The notes beneath the pieces are model-generated. The model was not told the origin of the DNA. It was given only the letters and a program-made list of their open reading frames with translations, and did not search any database. A program made the translations under genes and the position numbers. Of a stretch of DNA of 64,000 nucleotides, positions 1-8,777 are shown piece by piece (position 1 is the first letter of the stretch; each line of letters starts with the position of its first letter). The stretch is from Terribium retamae (GTDB lineage: Bacteria; Pseudomonadota; Alphaproteobacteria; Rhizobiales; Rhizobiaceae), in assembly GCF_022347545.1 (NCBI RefSeq), contig NZ_JAKREW010000011.1:1-64000 (forward strand), in the 5' to 3' direction.

Positions 1-226
1 CCCCGGCACCGCCGCCGCCGGCGCCGGCCGGCCTGGTGATGTCGAGCGGGGGATTGCCAGCTTCACCTGTGTAGCCTTGCCCGCCCGTGCCGTACCAGTA
101 GCCAAACCCGGTGCCGCCATTACCGCCGCCTGCCAACGCAGGTCCCACGGCAGCCGCAAGCAGCGCCATGGCGGTTGCCGCCCTCAGGGCAACCGCGTAA
201 TTCGAGATCTTTCCCGGTGCGTTCAT
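1..226 (-). CDS. Glycine-rich secreted protein, N-terminal part (runs off left edge)
   Basis: The reverse strand opens with an ATG at 226-224 preceded by a strong Shine-Dalgarno (GGGGAGG). The first ~35 residues form a signal peptide: basic start, hydrophobic MALLAAAVGPALA, then a likely Ala-x-Ala cleavage. The mature part is rich in Gly, Tyr and Trp (GNGGTGFGYWYGTGGQGY) and enters a poly-Gly/Ala/Pro tract at the window edge. Such starts are typical of rhizobial autotransporter passengers or Gly-rich surface proteins, but no defining domain is visible because the C-terminus is missing. A LacI-type palindrome lies ~100 bp upstream. Confidence 0.6.
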   Translation of the reverse strand, partial: MNAPGKISNYAVALRAATAMALLAAAVGPALAGGGNGGTGFGYWYGTGGQGYTGEAGNPPLDITRPAGAGGGGAG

Positions 227-323
227 GTCAGCCTCCCCGCCGCGGCGCGCAGGACAGGAAGGCCCCGTGAGTTGGGGTAGGACTGCAATCAGTCCGGCTC
301 TGGCCCGCTCGCCGCGCTCTAGA

Positions 324-337
324 TGCAATCGATTGCA
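324..337. promoter_or_regulatory. Perfect 14-bp palindrome, LacI/GalR-type operator-like
   Basis: TGCAATCGATTGCA is a perfect palindrome that fits the TGnAAnCGnTTnCA pattern recognised by many LacI/GalR-family repressors. It lies ~98 bp upstream of the left-edge Gly-rich gene. No LacI-type gene is in the window, so the pairing is inference. Confidence 0.4.
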
Positions 338-354
338 CCACATTTACCCGATCG

Positions 355-377
355 ACAACCAACGTCGGGTTGTTTTT
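355..377 (+). terminator. Weak hairpin followed by T-run
   Basis: ACAACC (355-360) and GGTTGT (368-373) form a 6-bp stem with a 7-nt loop, followed by TTTT. It could be a weak rho-independent terminator on the plus strand. The rest of the 227-717 gap holds only this, the palindrome at 324 and no convincing gene. Confidence 0.25.
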
Positions 378-717
378 GTTTGTCGCAATACTTGGAGATT
401 GCCTTATTGCCGAAGCAACACACCTCCATGACGAGGTGTACGACGCGCAAAGAACTGCGATAAGCCACCCCAAGTCCCGTTGCCCGGCGGCAATCTCTTC
501 CCGATCGCTCGCCCCGTGTGCCGCCGCCACTTGCTCGCCATGTCGCGCGCTGAACCGAAAAACCGAGCCTGCCGGAGCTGCCACGCCGAATTCACCCATA
601 ATGCTTCGATGGGTAAGGCTTATTGCGCATCGAAGAGGGTGTTCACCAATCCAAACTTTGCACCATTCCCAATTTTCGGGTTGCTTAGGAAGGGCATCGC
701 TGGCAGCGGAGCGGAGG

Positions 718-1509
718 ATGAGGAACCACCCCAAGTTCAAAGAGGCGGTCGCGCAATATTGCGAAACGATGATCGAGCCTCCGCCATCGGCCTGGCCGTT
801 GCGGAAACTGCTCAATCAGTTCGATCGATACTACGCCGCCTATATGCTCATCTGGAACTACTACGGTTGGGTGGAGGAAGGCACGCCCTCGCCCACCTTG
901 GCGCGCTTGAAAACCGTCTCCGGGCTCAGTCCTCGCCAGTTGACGAGTTTGGTGAACGTCCTCAAGCGGGCGGAACTCGTGTCGGGCGAAGCGGACACAG
1001 GAAATCGTCGCCGCATGTTGCTGAGGCCACAACCGCTTCTCATCCAGGAGATCAGCCGATCCTGCGTCGCTTTCCTGGCAGCGCACGACCATATTCATGG
1101 CGGAAAGCTGGCGCGCCTCGCCGCAGCCTCCCCAGACAGGCTTGGCCGGATGATCTGGGGGTCGGCCAGGCTTGTCCTGTCCTCCGGAACCATCATCGCC
1201 CCGTTTCCGACCGTACTTGCAATGGCAGGCTACGACGGCGGCTATCCCGTGTTGACGGCCATCATGGCCGATCACTATCGGCGCATGACAGGGCGAGGCA
1301 GGATAGCGCTCGGCTACGCCGCGCTGGCCGAGAGATTTCAGGTTTCGCGGTCACATATCGGAAATGTCCTCACTTGGCTTTATCAGAACGGGGCGATCGA
1401 TCGTGATCGCATGGCGAGCAGCGCTCTTGTCGATGAGTTCGAGCAATGGGGCATCTCCGAGATGAGCCACTACGCCGATCTGGTGGGTTCGGTTTTGCAA
1501 AAAACATAA
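718..1509 (+). CDS. Winged-helix transcriptional regulator-like protein
   Basis: 263 residues from the ATG at 718, which follows GGAG; the open frame extends upstream but that part has no protein-like character. Two DNA-binding-like segments are visible. One at ~residues 55-100 (SPTLARLKTVSGLSPRQLTS then a basic wing GNRRRMLLRP) reads like a MarR/GntR winged helix. A second at ~200-235 (LGYAALAERFQVSRSHIGN) reads like another helix-turn-helix. No effector domain is recognised. The last 16 residues recur as a degenerate copy at about 34.23 kb, so a paralogue once existed nearby. The exact family is unknown to me. Confidence 0.65.
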   Translation: MRNHPKFKEAVAQYCETMIEPPPSAWPLRKLLNQFDRYYAAYMLIWNYYGWVEEGTPSPTLARLKTVSGLSPRQLTSLVNVLKRAELVSGEADTGNRRRMLLRPQPLLIQEISRSCVAFLAAHDHIHGGKLARLAAASPDRLGRMIWGSARLVLSSGTIIAPFPTVLAMAGYDGGYPVLTAIMADHYRRMTGRGRIALGYAALAERFQVSRSHIGNVLTWLYQNGAIDRDRMASSALVDEFEQWGISEMSHYADLVGSVLQKT

Positions 1510-1598
1510 AGGTGCCATGATCGCCCTACGCCGGAAGCCACCGCGCAGCGTGGAGGTTCGATGGCCTCCACGATATCTACTGTCGGGCCAAGCCTGGT

Positions 1599-2273
1599 TT
1601 GCGGGGACCGCGCATGGCGGCCACCCAACAACCTCCCTGCCGATCGCTCATTGTTCCAAGAAGGGTGCTGGGCGGAATAATGCGGGGCACGCTGAAGCCG
1701 CGCCTTGACGCGCCTCGCAACGAACTCCTCAGCGCCTACATGCGTTCGCTGCACGAACGCAGCTCCCAGATCTGGGAACACGAGGTTCCTCGCATCGTTT
1801 CCGACACAGCGGATTTCCTGAGACGGTTGTTGCTGCAGCCGGACTTCACCTGCAGAAGTTCGCTACAAGCCGATGATGACCTCCTGTCGCTGGCCGAGGC
1901 AGCAATTCGTGACAATCTCTCCGTTGGCAAACTCTCTCCGGATTTCCTGGCGGAGAAGCTCGGCATCTCGCGGGCGACGCTCTATCGCGTCTTCGCCCCG
2001 CACGGCGGCATCATGCGTTACGTACAAGAGCGCCGGCTCATCGCTGTGCAGGCAGCCTTGAGCGACCCTCTCGAAACGCGCAAATTGTCCCAAATTGCAT
2101 TGGATCTCGGTTTCAACAGCGAGGCCCATTTCAGCCGCGCCTTCCGCCAACGGTTCGCCGGGACCGCGAGCGAATACCGCCGAGAGCAATTGGAGGCCTC
2201 GGCGCGGACTCAATTGACCAGCCCGGAAGTGGTGAACCGATGGTGGCTGGAGGTGGCCGCGAGGGCACGGTGA
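1599..2273 (+). CDS. AraC-family regulator, N-terminally truncated
   Basis: The C-terminal ~100 residues are a clear AraC/XylS double helix-turn-helix (LAEKLGISRATLYRVF, then LSQIALDLGFNSEAHFSRAF). The preceding ~80 residues match the end of the cupin-like AraC_binding_2 sensor domain (…SLIVPRRVL…LLSAYMRSL…). Full-length relatives, such as the 356-residue gene at 19.5-20.6 kb, carry ~150 more N-terminal residues that are absent here, and no start with a good ribosome site sits at the break. The first in-frame start is a TTG at 1599; an ATG at 1680 after GGCGGA is an alternative. It is either a short functional form or, more likely, a 5'-truncated remnant. Confidence 0.6.
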   Translation: MRGPRMAATQQPPCRSLIVPRRVLGGIMRGTLKPRLDAPRNELLSAYMRSLHERSSQIWEHEVPRIVSDTADFLRRLLLQPDFTCRSSLQADDDLLSLAEAAIRDNLSVGKLSPDFLAEKLGISRATLYRVFAPHGGIMRYVQERRLIAVQAALSDPLETRKLSQIALDLGFNSEAHFSRAFRQRFAGTASEYRREQLEASARTQLTSPEVVNRWWLEVAARAR

Positions 2274-2407
2274 GTTTGTCGGGCACGGATCGCCGGATCA
2301 TCTGCGAGGCTGCGTGAGTTGTCAGCCGGGAAGTCGATTCCAACGAGATTTTCCAAAATACTTTCTAAATATGGAACGTGTTTTCTATCAAATGACCGCT
2401 CGCTCCT

Positions 2408-2430
2408 TACTCTATCGAATTAGTAGAGTA
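2408..2430. promoter_or_regulatory. Inverted repeat upstream of the ABC/monooxygenase operon
   Basis: TACTCT (2408-2413) and AGAGTA (2425-2430) flank an AT-rich centre, giving a 23-bp dyad in an otherwise AT-rich intergenic stretch (2340-2440). It is ~95 bp before the permease start and is a good candidate operator or activator site for the sulfonate-type operon. The cognate regulator is unknown; the AraC-like gene just upstream is one candidate. Confidence 0.45.
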
Positions 2431-2523
2431 ACACGGATCGAACGGGCGGGATGAGTTTGACAGGGCACCAGGCCCCTTCATATCTGTGGTGGGCATCCAC
2501 TACTGAAATCCAGCAGTTGCGCC

Positions 2524-3372
2524 ATGGTTGATGCAACCAGCGGCAACCTTTCGGCGTCCGGTGACCTTCCGCCTTCAGGGCTGTGGCGCCTGTCAGGCCG
2601 AGTTGCGTGGCAACTGCTGCCGTGGGTCCTCCCAGTCTTACTCATCCTGCTTTGGCATGGGGCGGCCATCAGCGGCCACCTGAACCGAAGTGTTCTGCCG
2701 GGGCCGTTGGACGTGGTCGACGTGACGATTTCGCTCGTCAACCGCGGCCAGCTTCAGCACCACATACTGGTGAGCCTGCAACGGGTGGCTTTGGGCTTCG
2801 CACTGGGAGCTGTGACGGGATTGGCTCTCGGCATCATCGTCGGCTTGTCGATCGCGGCTCGCCAAATAGCGGACCTTACGGTGCAGATGGTCCGGACAGT
2901 ACCGCATCTGGCGCTGGTTCCCCTGATGATCTTCTGGTTTGGCATCGGGGAAGAGCCGCGCATTCTGCTGGTTGCCCTTGGCGTCGTGTTCTCGGTCTAT
3001 ATCAATACCGTATCCGGCATCCGCAGTGTCGACCCGAAGCTCGTCGAGATGGGTCGGAGCTACGGGTTGTCGAAGGCTGAGCTGATCTGGTCCATCATCC
3101 TTCCGGGCGCTCTGCAACAGATCTTAACAGGAATCCGATACGCGCTGGGCGTGGCTTGGCTGACGCTGGTCGTGGCCGAGACCATCGCGTCGCGTGAAGG
3201 TCTTGGTTTCCTGGCCCAGGATGCGCGCGAGTTGCTTCGTCTTGACGTGATCGTCCTTGTCATCCTGATTTATGCCGTGGCTGGTTGGCTCGCAGATTTC
3301 CTGACGCGGCTTGTCGAAGCCAGATTGCTGTCCTGGCATCCCTCCTACAGCCAGCAAGGGTCGCGAACGTGA
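2524..3372 (+). CDS. ABC transporter permease, SsuC/TauC-type
   Basis: 282 residues with about six hydrophobic segments and the binding-protein-dependent permease EAA loop (GRSYGLSKAELIWSIILPGA, residues ~180-199), which docks with the ATPase. Close in design to the SsuC/TauC/NrtB permeases that import aliphatic sulfonates, taurine or nitrate. First gene of a tightly packed five-gene operon: the GTG start of the ATPase overlaps its stop. Located in the inner membrane. The following binding protein and monooxygenase point to an organosulfur or similar small organic substrate rather than nitrate. Confidence 0.85.
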   Translation: MVDATSGNLSASGDLPPSGLWRLSGRVAWQLLPWVLPVLLILLWHGAAISGHLNRSVLPGPLDVVDVTISLVNRGQLQHHILVSLQRVALGFALGAVTGLALGIIVGLSIAARQIADLTVQMVRTVPHLALVPLMIFWFGIGEEPRILLVALGVVFSVYINTVSGIRSVDPKLVEMGRSYGLSKAELIWSIILPGALQQILTGIRYALGVAWLTLVVAETIASREGLGFLAQDARELLRLDVIVLVILIYAVAGWLADFLTRLVEARLLSWHPSYSQQGSRT

Positions 3373-4133
3373 GCGGGGCGATCGTCAATGTCCGCCATCT
3401 CGCTCGGAGCTTCGGTGGCAAGAGGGTGCTTGACGGCATCGATCTGGACGTCGGCGCGGGAGAGTTCGTGTCTCTGATCGGCGCGAGTGGCGTGGGCAAG
3501 TCCACATTGCTTAAGATCGTTGCGGGGCTGGATCAACCCACCTCCGGCACCCTACGCATCCATAAACCCGGCAAGCCTGCCGAAGTCCGAATGATGTTCC
3601 AGGAAGATCGCCTGCTCCCATGGCGCACCGTCCTCGGAAATGTCATTTTAGGAACCAAAGGCCACGAAGCCGACGGCGTTGACATCCTGTGTGCCATCGG
3701 TCTCGGCGGACGTGAGAACGAATATCCCTCGGTCCTTTCCGGAGGCCAGCGGCAGCGTACCGCCCTGGCCCGAGCCCTCCTTCATCAACCTGACCTCCTG
3801 CTCCTCGATGAGCCCTTCGGAGCTTTGGACGCTCTCACGCGCGCCGCCATGCAAGAATTGCTGTCGTCGCTTTTGCGGGAGTCACCACGCACCGTGCTTC
3901 TCGTGACGCATGATGTCGAAGAAGCGTTGCTTCTCTCGGATCGCGTTATCGTCATGCGATCCGGAAAGATCGCGCGAAGCCTCTCCCTGCCCGGTCCCAG
4001 ACCCCGGGCGCGAGGAGACGCTGAACTCGCGCGGCTCAAGGAAGAACTCATCAGCAGCCTCCTCCATGACGAGGGGGCGCCCGCACCATCGAACGCGGCG
4101 CGCCTTGAGCGCGCTCTGCAACCTCACGACTAG
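3369..4133 (+). CDS. ABC transporter ATP-binding protein, SsuB/TauB-type
   Basis: The nucleotide-binding subunit that powers the importer. Walker A GASGVGKSTLL, Q-loop MMFQEDRLLPW (typical of SsuB/TauB), signature LSGGQRQRTALARAL, Walker B LLLLDEPFGALD and switch-His VTHDVEEAL are all intact. I start it at the GTG at 3369, which overlaps the permease stop (GTGA) and follows AAGGG; longer in-frame starts lie inside the permease. 254 residues, normal for the family. Confidence 0.87.
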   Translation: MSGAIVNVRHLARSFGGKRVLDGIDLDVGAGEFVSLIGASGVGKSTLLKIVAGLDQPTSGTLRIHKPGKPAEVRMMFQEDRLLPWRTVLGNVILGTKGHEADGVDILCAIGLGGRENEYPSVLSGGQRQRTALARALLHQPDLLLLDEPFGALDALTRAAMQELLSSLLRESPRTVLLVTHDVEEALLLSDRVIVMRSGKIARSLSLPGPRPRARGDAELARLKEELISSLLHDEGAPAPSNAARLERALQPHD

Positions 4134-4142
4134 GAACGAGCT

Positions 4143-5183
4143 ATGATTACCCTCAACCGCCGCAGCTTCATCGCCGCCGGAGCAACCTCCATCGTCGCTT
4201 CCACTCTCGGGCTTCCCGCGATCGCGCAGGCCGCGCCCGAGGTGACGATTGCTATCATCGGTGACGGCCGCACAGGTCCCTGGGCGGCCGCCCGGGCCAA
4301 TATCACAGGATATGACTTCGAAAAGGCGATCGGCGCGGCCCCGAAATGGCAACCTGGGTTCACCGCTTCCTTGCCTGTCATGGAGGCAATCCGATCAGGC
4401 GACGTGGACTTTACCTTCGCGACGTCAACAGCCGTTGTGAACGCTGTGGACGTCGGCATCCCGATTGTCCCCATCGCAGCGTTCCCGCTCCCGGTGAACA
4501 CTGTCGACGGCGTCGCGCGCAAGGAAAGTGGTATCACCGATGCCGCCAGCCTCCGCGGCAAGAAGGTCGCTTACCAGCGAGGCACTACCGGGCACTTCAG
4601 CCTGCTCAAATATCTGGAAGCGGCCAAGGTGGACTTTGGCGAGGTTCAGGGTGTGAGCCTTTCAGGTGCGGACGGATTCACGGCACTCTCCCAAGGTGAG
4701 GTGGACGCATGGTTTCACTGGCAACCCGCAGCGACGATAGGACTGTCAAGGCTGACAGATCAGGTCGTCAGGCTCGAGAATGTGCCAACCTACGACTACG
4801 CGTTCTACGTCGCACGGGAAGGGTTCTACGAAGAGCAACCGGAGATCGCCGTGAAACTCGCAGTCGCGGTGCGCGAGGTCCAGAAGCGCATCAATGACGA
4901 TCCGGCAGGCACGGTCGCGCTCTGGGCTGCCAACGGCGGCTTCGAGGCGGGCAGCGTTGAGGCGAAAGCGTTCGAGCAATTGTTGAGGGAGAAGCGTGTC
5001 TCGGAATCGACGGCCGTCGATCTGCATCCTGCCGACAGGCGCGCTGCGGATGCCACACAGATACTTGCGACGAGCTTTTATAAACACGGCGTGCTGCCGC
5101 GCGAAGTCGATCTATCGGCATTTGTCCTCAATCCAAAGTTCGACGCCGTGCGCGACGCGGTGGCGAGTGCTCTGGCGGCCTGA
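4143..5183 (+). CDS. ABC transporter substrate-binding protein, SsuA-like
   Basis: 346 residues. The N-terminus carries a Tat-like signal (NRRSFIAAGATSIVASTLG…AIAQA) and the body is the NMT1/SsuA periplasmic fold, with typical stretches KKVAYQRGTTGHFSLLKYL and DAWFHWQP. It captures substrate for the permease/ATPase pair directly upstream. It starts 9 bp after the ATPase stop with RBS AGGAACGAG. The ligand cannot be read from sequence; sulfonates or sulfone-type compounds are suggested by the monooxygenase next door. Confidence 0.85.
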   Translation: MITLNRRSFIAAGATSIVASTLGLPAIAQAAPEVTIAIIGDGRTGPWAAARANITGYDFEKAIGAAPKWQPGFTASLPVMEAIRSGDVDFTFATSTAVVNAVDVGIPIVPIAAFPLPVNTVDGVARKESGITDAASLRGKKVAYQRGTTGHFSLLKYLEAAKVDFGEVQGVSLSGADGFTALSQGEVDAWFHWQPAATIGLSRLTDQVVRLENVPTYDYAFYVAREGFYEEQPEIAVKLAVAVREVQKRINDDPAGTVALWAANGGFEAGSVEAKAFEQLLREKRVSESTAVDLHPADRRAADATQILATSFYKHGVLPREVDLSAFVLNPKFDAVRDAVASALAA

Positions 5184-5185
5184 CC

Positions 5186-6559
5186 ATGACTGCATCAGAT
5201 CGCAACGAGCAACTCCACTTGGGCGCTTTCGTCATTGCAGGACCGGGACGGCCGGGCGGCTGGCGGTATCCCCAATCCGAAGACGGCTGGCTGGACATCG
5301 ATTATTACCGCCGAATTGCCGAGGTACTTGAACGTGGACGGTTCGACCTGGCCTTCTTTGCGGATATCCTTGCGGTTCCGAACCGCTATGGGAGCTCACA
5401 CGACAGCCAGTTGCGCTACGGTGCGCTGGGGTCCCTTCGGCTCGAACCCTTGCAGGTTCTCGCGGCCATGGCAGGGGCGACGAAGCACCTCGGCCTGGCA
5501 GCGACCAAATCGACCTCCTACTACGAGCCGTTCGATATCGCGCGCGGGATCGCCACGCTGGATCACCTGAGCGGCGGTCGGGCGGCTTGGAACATCGTGA
5601 CATCGTTCCAGGACGCCGAGGCGCGCAACTTCTCGCGCGAGGAGCACATCCCGCGCGACAAGCGTTATGATCGCGCCGATGAATTTCTGGAGGTGACACA
5701 CAGACTCTGGGACAGTTGGGCCGACGATGCGCTCGTCGCTGATCGCTCAGCACCGCTCTTTGCGGATCCGGACAAGGTGACGCCTATACTTCACAAGGGC
5801 GAGTGGTTCAATGTCGACGGCCCCCTGAACGTCCCGCGCCCTCCCCAGGGGTACCCAGTCCTCATTCAGGCTGGAGCATCAGATCGGGGTCGCGATTTTG
5901 CCGCTCGCTGGTCGGACCTGATCTTCGTCACGCACTATTCAATGGAGAGCGCCATCGCCTTCTCGAAGGAGATGAAGGAACGTGCGGCTCGTCATGGGCG
6001 AAATCCGAAGGACTTGAAAATCCTTCCCGGCATAACCCCCTTGGTCGGCGAGACGGAGACCATCGTCGCCGAGAAACGACAGGTTCTCGGAGACCTGATC
6101 GAGCCTGTCTCCGGTCTGACCACGTTGTCTTACCATCTCGATGTCGATCTCTCGGTCTATCCGCTCGATGAACCGCTTCCACATCTGAAAGTCCCGGGCG
6201 TGACCGGACACTACGACGAAATGCGCGAAGCCTCCGACAAAGGTGGACTTCCACTTGCCGAGGTTGGACGCATGTATGCCAACCGCTACGAAGGCGATTT
6301 CCTGGGTACGGCAGGGCAAATCGCCGACAAGATGCAGGAATGGTTCGAAGCAGGTGCGTGCGACGGCTTCATGGTAGCCGCGCATTGGCAACCTGGAGCC
6401 TTCGACGAGTTTGTCCGACTGGTCGTTCCCGAGCTCCAGCGCCGAAAGCTCTTTCGCACCGAATATTCCGGCACCACTCTGCGCGATCACCTTGGGCTGA
6501 CCCGTCCCGCCGTCGGCGGTTGGCGACGCTTCAACGACCAGCGAAAGGATCAAAAATGA
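5186..6559 (+). CDS. LLM-class flavin-dependent monooxygenase (NtaA/SnaA/DszA/DmoA family)
   Basis: 457 residues of the bacterial-luciferase-like TIM-barrel family. Seen: the N-terminal W-x2-P (GGWRYPQSEDGW), FFADILAV, SGGRAAWNIVTS, and ARNFSREEHIPRDKRYDRADEF, typical of the NtaA/SnaA/DszA branch. These enzymes use FMNH2 and O2 to oxidise sulfones, sulfonates, dimethyl sulfide or aminopolycarboxylates. It begins 2 bp after the binding protein and ends overlapping the OsmC gene (ATGA), so import and oxidation are coupled. No flavin reductase is present in the operon, so reduced FMN must come from elsewhere. Confidence 0.87.
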   Translation: MTASDRNEQLHLGAFVIAGPGRPGGWRYPQSEDGWLDIDYYRRIAEVLERGRFDLAFFADILAVPNRYGSSHDSQLRYGALGSLRLEPLQVLAAMAGATKHLGLAATKSTSYYEPFDIARGIATLDHLSGGRAAWNIVTSFQDAEARNFSREEHIPRDKRYDRADEFLEVTHRLWDSWADDALVADRSAPLFADPDKVTPILHKGEWFNVDGPLNVPRPPQGYPVLIQAGASDRGRDFAARWSDLIFVTHYSMESAIAFSKEMKERAARHGRNPKDLKILPGITPLVGETETIVAEKRQVLGDLIEPVSGLTTLSYHLDVDLSVYPLDEPLPHLKVPGVTGHYDEMREASDKGGLPLAEVGRMYANRYEGDFLGTAGQIADKMQEWFEAGACDGFMVAAHWQPGAFDEFVRLVVPELQRRKLFRTEYSGTTLRDHLGLTRPAVGGWRRFNDQRKDQK

Positions 6560-6990
6560 CCCAGGAAGTTCTCGATCCGGACGTCGGTTCAAGAGTAAGC
6601 GGCCAGGCCGGGGAGACCTATGGGCGCTTCATCTTGTCATCTCGGCACAATCATTTCGTATCGGACGGCCGGGCATCACAAGGCGCACCGGGCGAAGCGA
6701 TCTTCGCTGGGGAACTGCTACTGGCCTCACTCGTCTCATGCGGCTTGGGCCTGGTCCATGCAAGCGCGCGAGAACGGGGCGAACCGAAGCCGGAAGTCAA
6801 GCTGACGGCGCAATTTCTGCGCGACACCGACGATCCGACACGCTTCGCCTCTCTGACGTTGACTTACAAATTCAACGCCGTAGCACGTGAACTGGCTGAC
6901 ATCTATGTCAATCATTTCACATCGAAATGCCCGATCTACAATACGCTTAAGCGCGGCGGCCCCATTGAAGTCATCGTGCAGACCGGCTGA
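6556..6990 (+). CDS. OsmC/Ohr-family peroxiredoxin-like protein
   Basis: 144 residues from an ATG overlapping the monooxygenase stop. Both family cysteines are visible (LVSCGLGL and TSKCPIYNTL), the pair that reduces organic peroxides in OsmC/Ohr proteins. Co-translation with a flavin monooxygenase suggests detoxification of peroxide side products or of a reactive sulfur/peroxy intermediate. It could also act on a thiol-linked intermediate. No terminator is evident in the 230-bp gap that follows, which holds nothing else I recognise. Confidence 0.85.
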   Translation: MTQEVLDPDVGSRVSGQAGETYGRFILSSRHNHFVSDGRASQGAPGEAIFAGELLLASLVSCGLGLVHASARERGEPKPEVKLTAQFLRDTDDPTRFASLTLTYKFNAVARELADIYVNHFTSKCPIYNTLKRGGPIEVIVQTG

Positions 6991-7220
6991 ATCGAAACTA
7001 GGTCTCTAACGGAACGACCGAGGCTGAGCACCAGTCTTGAGCTCGAAATTCCAGTCGCGGCAACGACCAAAATTAGGCGCTCCCTTAACGCTCCGGAATC
7101 ATCGTCTGCTGGCAGTTCAGTTAGGCCAAGTGTCGAATTGTGTCCGATTTAATTCCCTGACAAGGGAATGATGGGGTCCGTTTCCGAGCGCGACGATCGC
7201 AAGCTGCCGAACCACCGTGC

Positions 7221-7631
7221 TTAGACGAGTGAGAGCGCGTTGGCGCGCTCGTCAGCAGTCAATGGGCGCTTCCTGCGCTCGGAGAGATCGAACCGGACAC
7301 TGACCACCGACATGGTTGCGTGCAGTTGATCGTCGATCGACCCGTGCATCCAGTGTTTGTAGCGAAGAGACGACGTTCCAAGCTCTTCGACGTGACTGCG
7401 AACGGTGATCAACTTGCCGGCCGGAAGCTCTTGCAGGTAATCGACCTCCATTCTGACATCGGCCCAGCCGTCCGGATCGGGATCCTTTCCCGCCACCCGT
7501 CCCAACAGCTGAAAACTGGCATCATCGAACATCGCCACGTAATGCCGGACGTTAAGATGGCGCATGGCATCGCACATCCATGGGTGAACGAGCCCCGCAT
7601 AGGTGACGATGCGTGTCGAAGGTTTTGTCAT
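7221..7631 (-). CDS. Acyl-CoA thioesterase, hot-dog fold (4HBT)
   Basis: 136 residues with the hot-dog pattern HLNVRHYVAMFDDA near the N-terminus (the usual 4HBT catalytic region) and VRMEVDYLQELPAGK. It should hydrolyse an acyl-CoA to the free acid. Last gene of the nine-gene minus-strand operon, 8 bp after the HDAC-like gene. Pairing a thioesterase with a BKACE is known from carnitine breakdown, where the BKACE product betainyl-CoA is hydrolysed, so a comparable last step is likely here on a different acyl group. Confidence 0.75.
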   Translation of the reverse strand: MTKPSTRIVTYAGLVHPWMCDAMRHLNVRHYVAMFDDASFQLLGRVAGKDPDPDGWADVRMEVDYLQELPAGKLITVRSHVEELGTSSLRYKHWMHGSIDDQLHATMSVVSVRFDLSERRKRPLTADERANALSLV

Positions 7632-7639
7632 GCCTCGAG

Positions 7640-8656
7640 TTACCCGTATGCGCCCAGAAAAGCGGTGAGGTTCTGGCCGAGGTCGTCGCAGAGATAGCCG
7701 CCTTCCTGAACGACGACCGTCGGCAATCCCAGCATCCGGATCGCCTCGGCCATACGCGAGAAACCCGGCGTGCTGACGCTCAAGCCTCCGAACGGATCTC
7801 CTTCGAATGCATCCAGGCCAAGCGCTATCACCAGCGCCTCAGGCGCAAACGAGCGAATGCGCTTCAGCCCCGCGTCGAGTGCCTTGAGGAAGCCCTCGTC
7901 GCCGGTCTTGCGCGGAAGCGGGAGGTTGAGGTTGTAGCCGAGACCCGGCCCCTCCCCGCGCTCATCGGCATGCCCCCAGAAGAAAGGATAGAAACGCACG
8001 GGGTCTGCATGGATTGACACGGTCAGCACGTCGCTGCGGCCGTAGAAAATGCCTTGCGTGCCGTTTCCGTGATGAAGGTCGACATCGAGAATTGCAACAC
8101 GGTGCGACTGCGAGAGAAGCCGCTGTGCAGCGACTGCCGAGTTGTTGATGAAGCAGAAGCCGCCGGCAACGTCGGCGAATGCGTGATGGCCCGGCGGGCG
8201 GCATAGCGCGTAGGCGGATTGTTCGCCGGCCAGTACCGCGTCTGCTGCGTCAACTGCACTCCAGGCACTCCAGCACGCGCTCTCCCAGGTCTCGGCAGAA
8301 ATCGGGCACGACGTATCGGCCATATGGTATCCGGCCTGACCGACAGCTGAGGCCGGATAGGTACCATCGCGAGCAATCGGATGGATGTTTGGTATGACTT
8401 CCTGCGACGCACCTTCGATGCGCTGCCAGCGAGGATAGATGTTTTCGAGGAACTCCAGATATTCTGGCTTGTGCACGGCTGAGATCGGACCCAGGCCGTG
8501 GGCTATTGGCCGTATGATCTCGCAGCCGGCGGCCTCCGCGCCTGCAAGAAGACGCTCGACACGTTCGGGTTGTTCAGGGTTGGGTTGCGGTGCACCGGAT
8601 GAAAGAAATGCCTTTGGATCATGGCGCTTCTGCTCTTCGGCGTAGAAGGCTTTCAT
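7640..8656 (-). CDS. Class II histone deacetylase-family / acetylpolyamine amidohydrolase
   Basis: 338 residues. The zinc-dependent deacetylase core is intact: CRPPGHHAF (catalytic His pair), VAILDVDLHHGNGTQ (Asp and His zinc ligands), and LGLDAFEGDPFGG (second Asp ligand). The stretch IHADPVRFYPFFWGHADERG is typical of acetylpolyamine amidohydrolases rather than histone-type enzymes. Likely removes an acetyl or acyl group from an amine in the cytoplasm. It sits between the BKACE and thioesterase genes, so its role is probably catabolic: deacylating the imported substrate or an intermediate. The 121-bp gap upstream is the largest in the operon. Confidence 0.85.
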   Translation of the reverse strand: MKAFYAEEQKRHDPKAFLSSGAPQPNPEQPERVERLLAGAEAAGCEIIRPIAHGLGPISAVHKPEYLEFLENIYPRWQRIEGASQEVIPNIHPIARDGTYPASAVGQAGYHMADTSCPISAETWESACWSAWSAVDAADAVLAGEQSAYALCRPPGHHAFADVAGGFCFINNSAVAAQRLLSQSHRVAILDVDLHHGNGTQGIFYGRSDVLTVSIHADPVRFYPFFWGHADERGEGPGLGYNLNLPLPRKTGDEGFLKALDAGLKRIRSFAPEALVIALGLDAFEGDPFGGLSVSTPGFSRMAEAIRMLGLPTVVVQEGGYLCDDLGQNLTAFLGAYG

Positions 8657-8777
8657 GGCTGCTCCAGTTTGTTGGATCGGTCGCCGACGGAATGGTTTGG
8701 TCGAACGGCATCAAAACTCAGGGTCGAGAGGTTTGCGAACACCAACCCACAAGCTTGATAAAACTTGCGCAACACAA

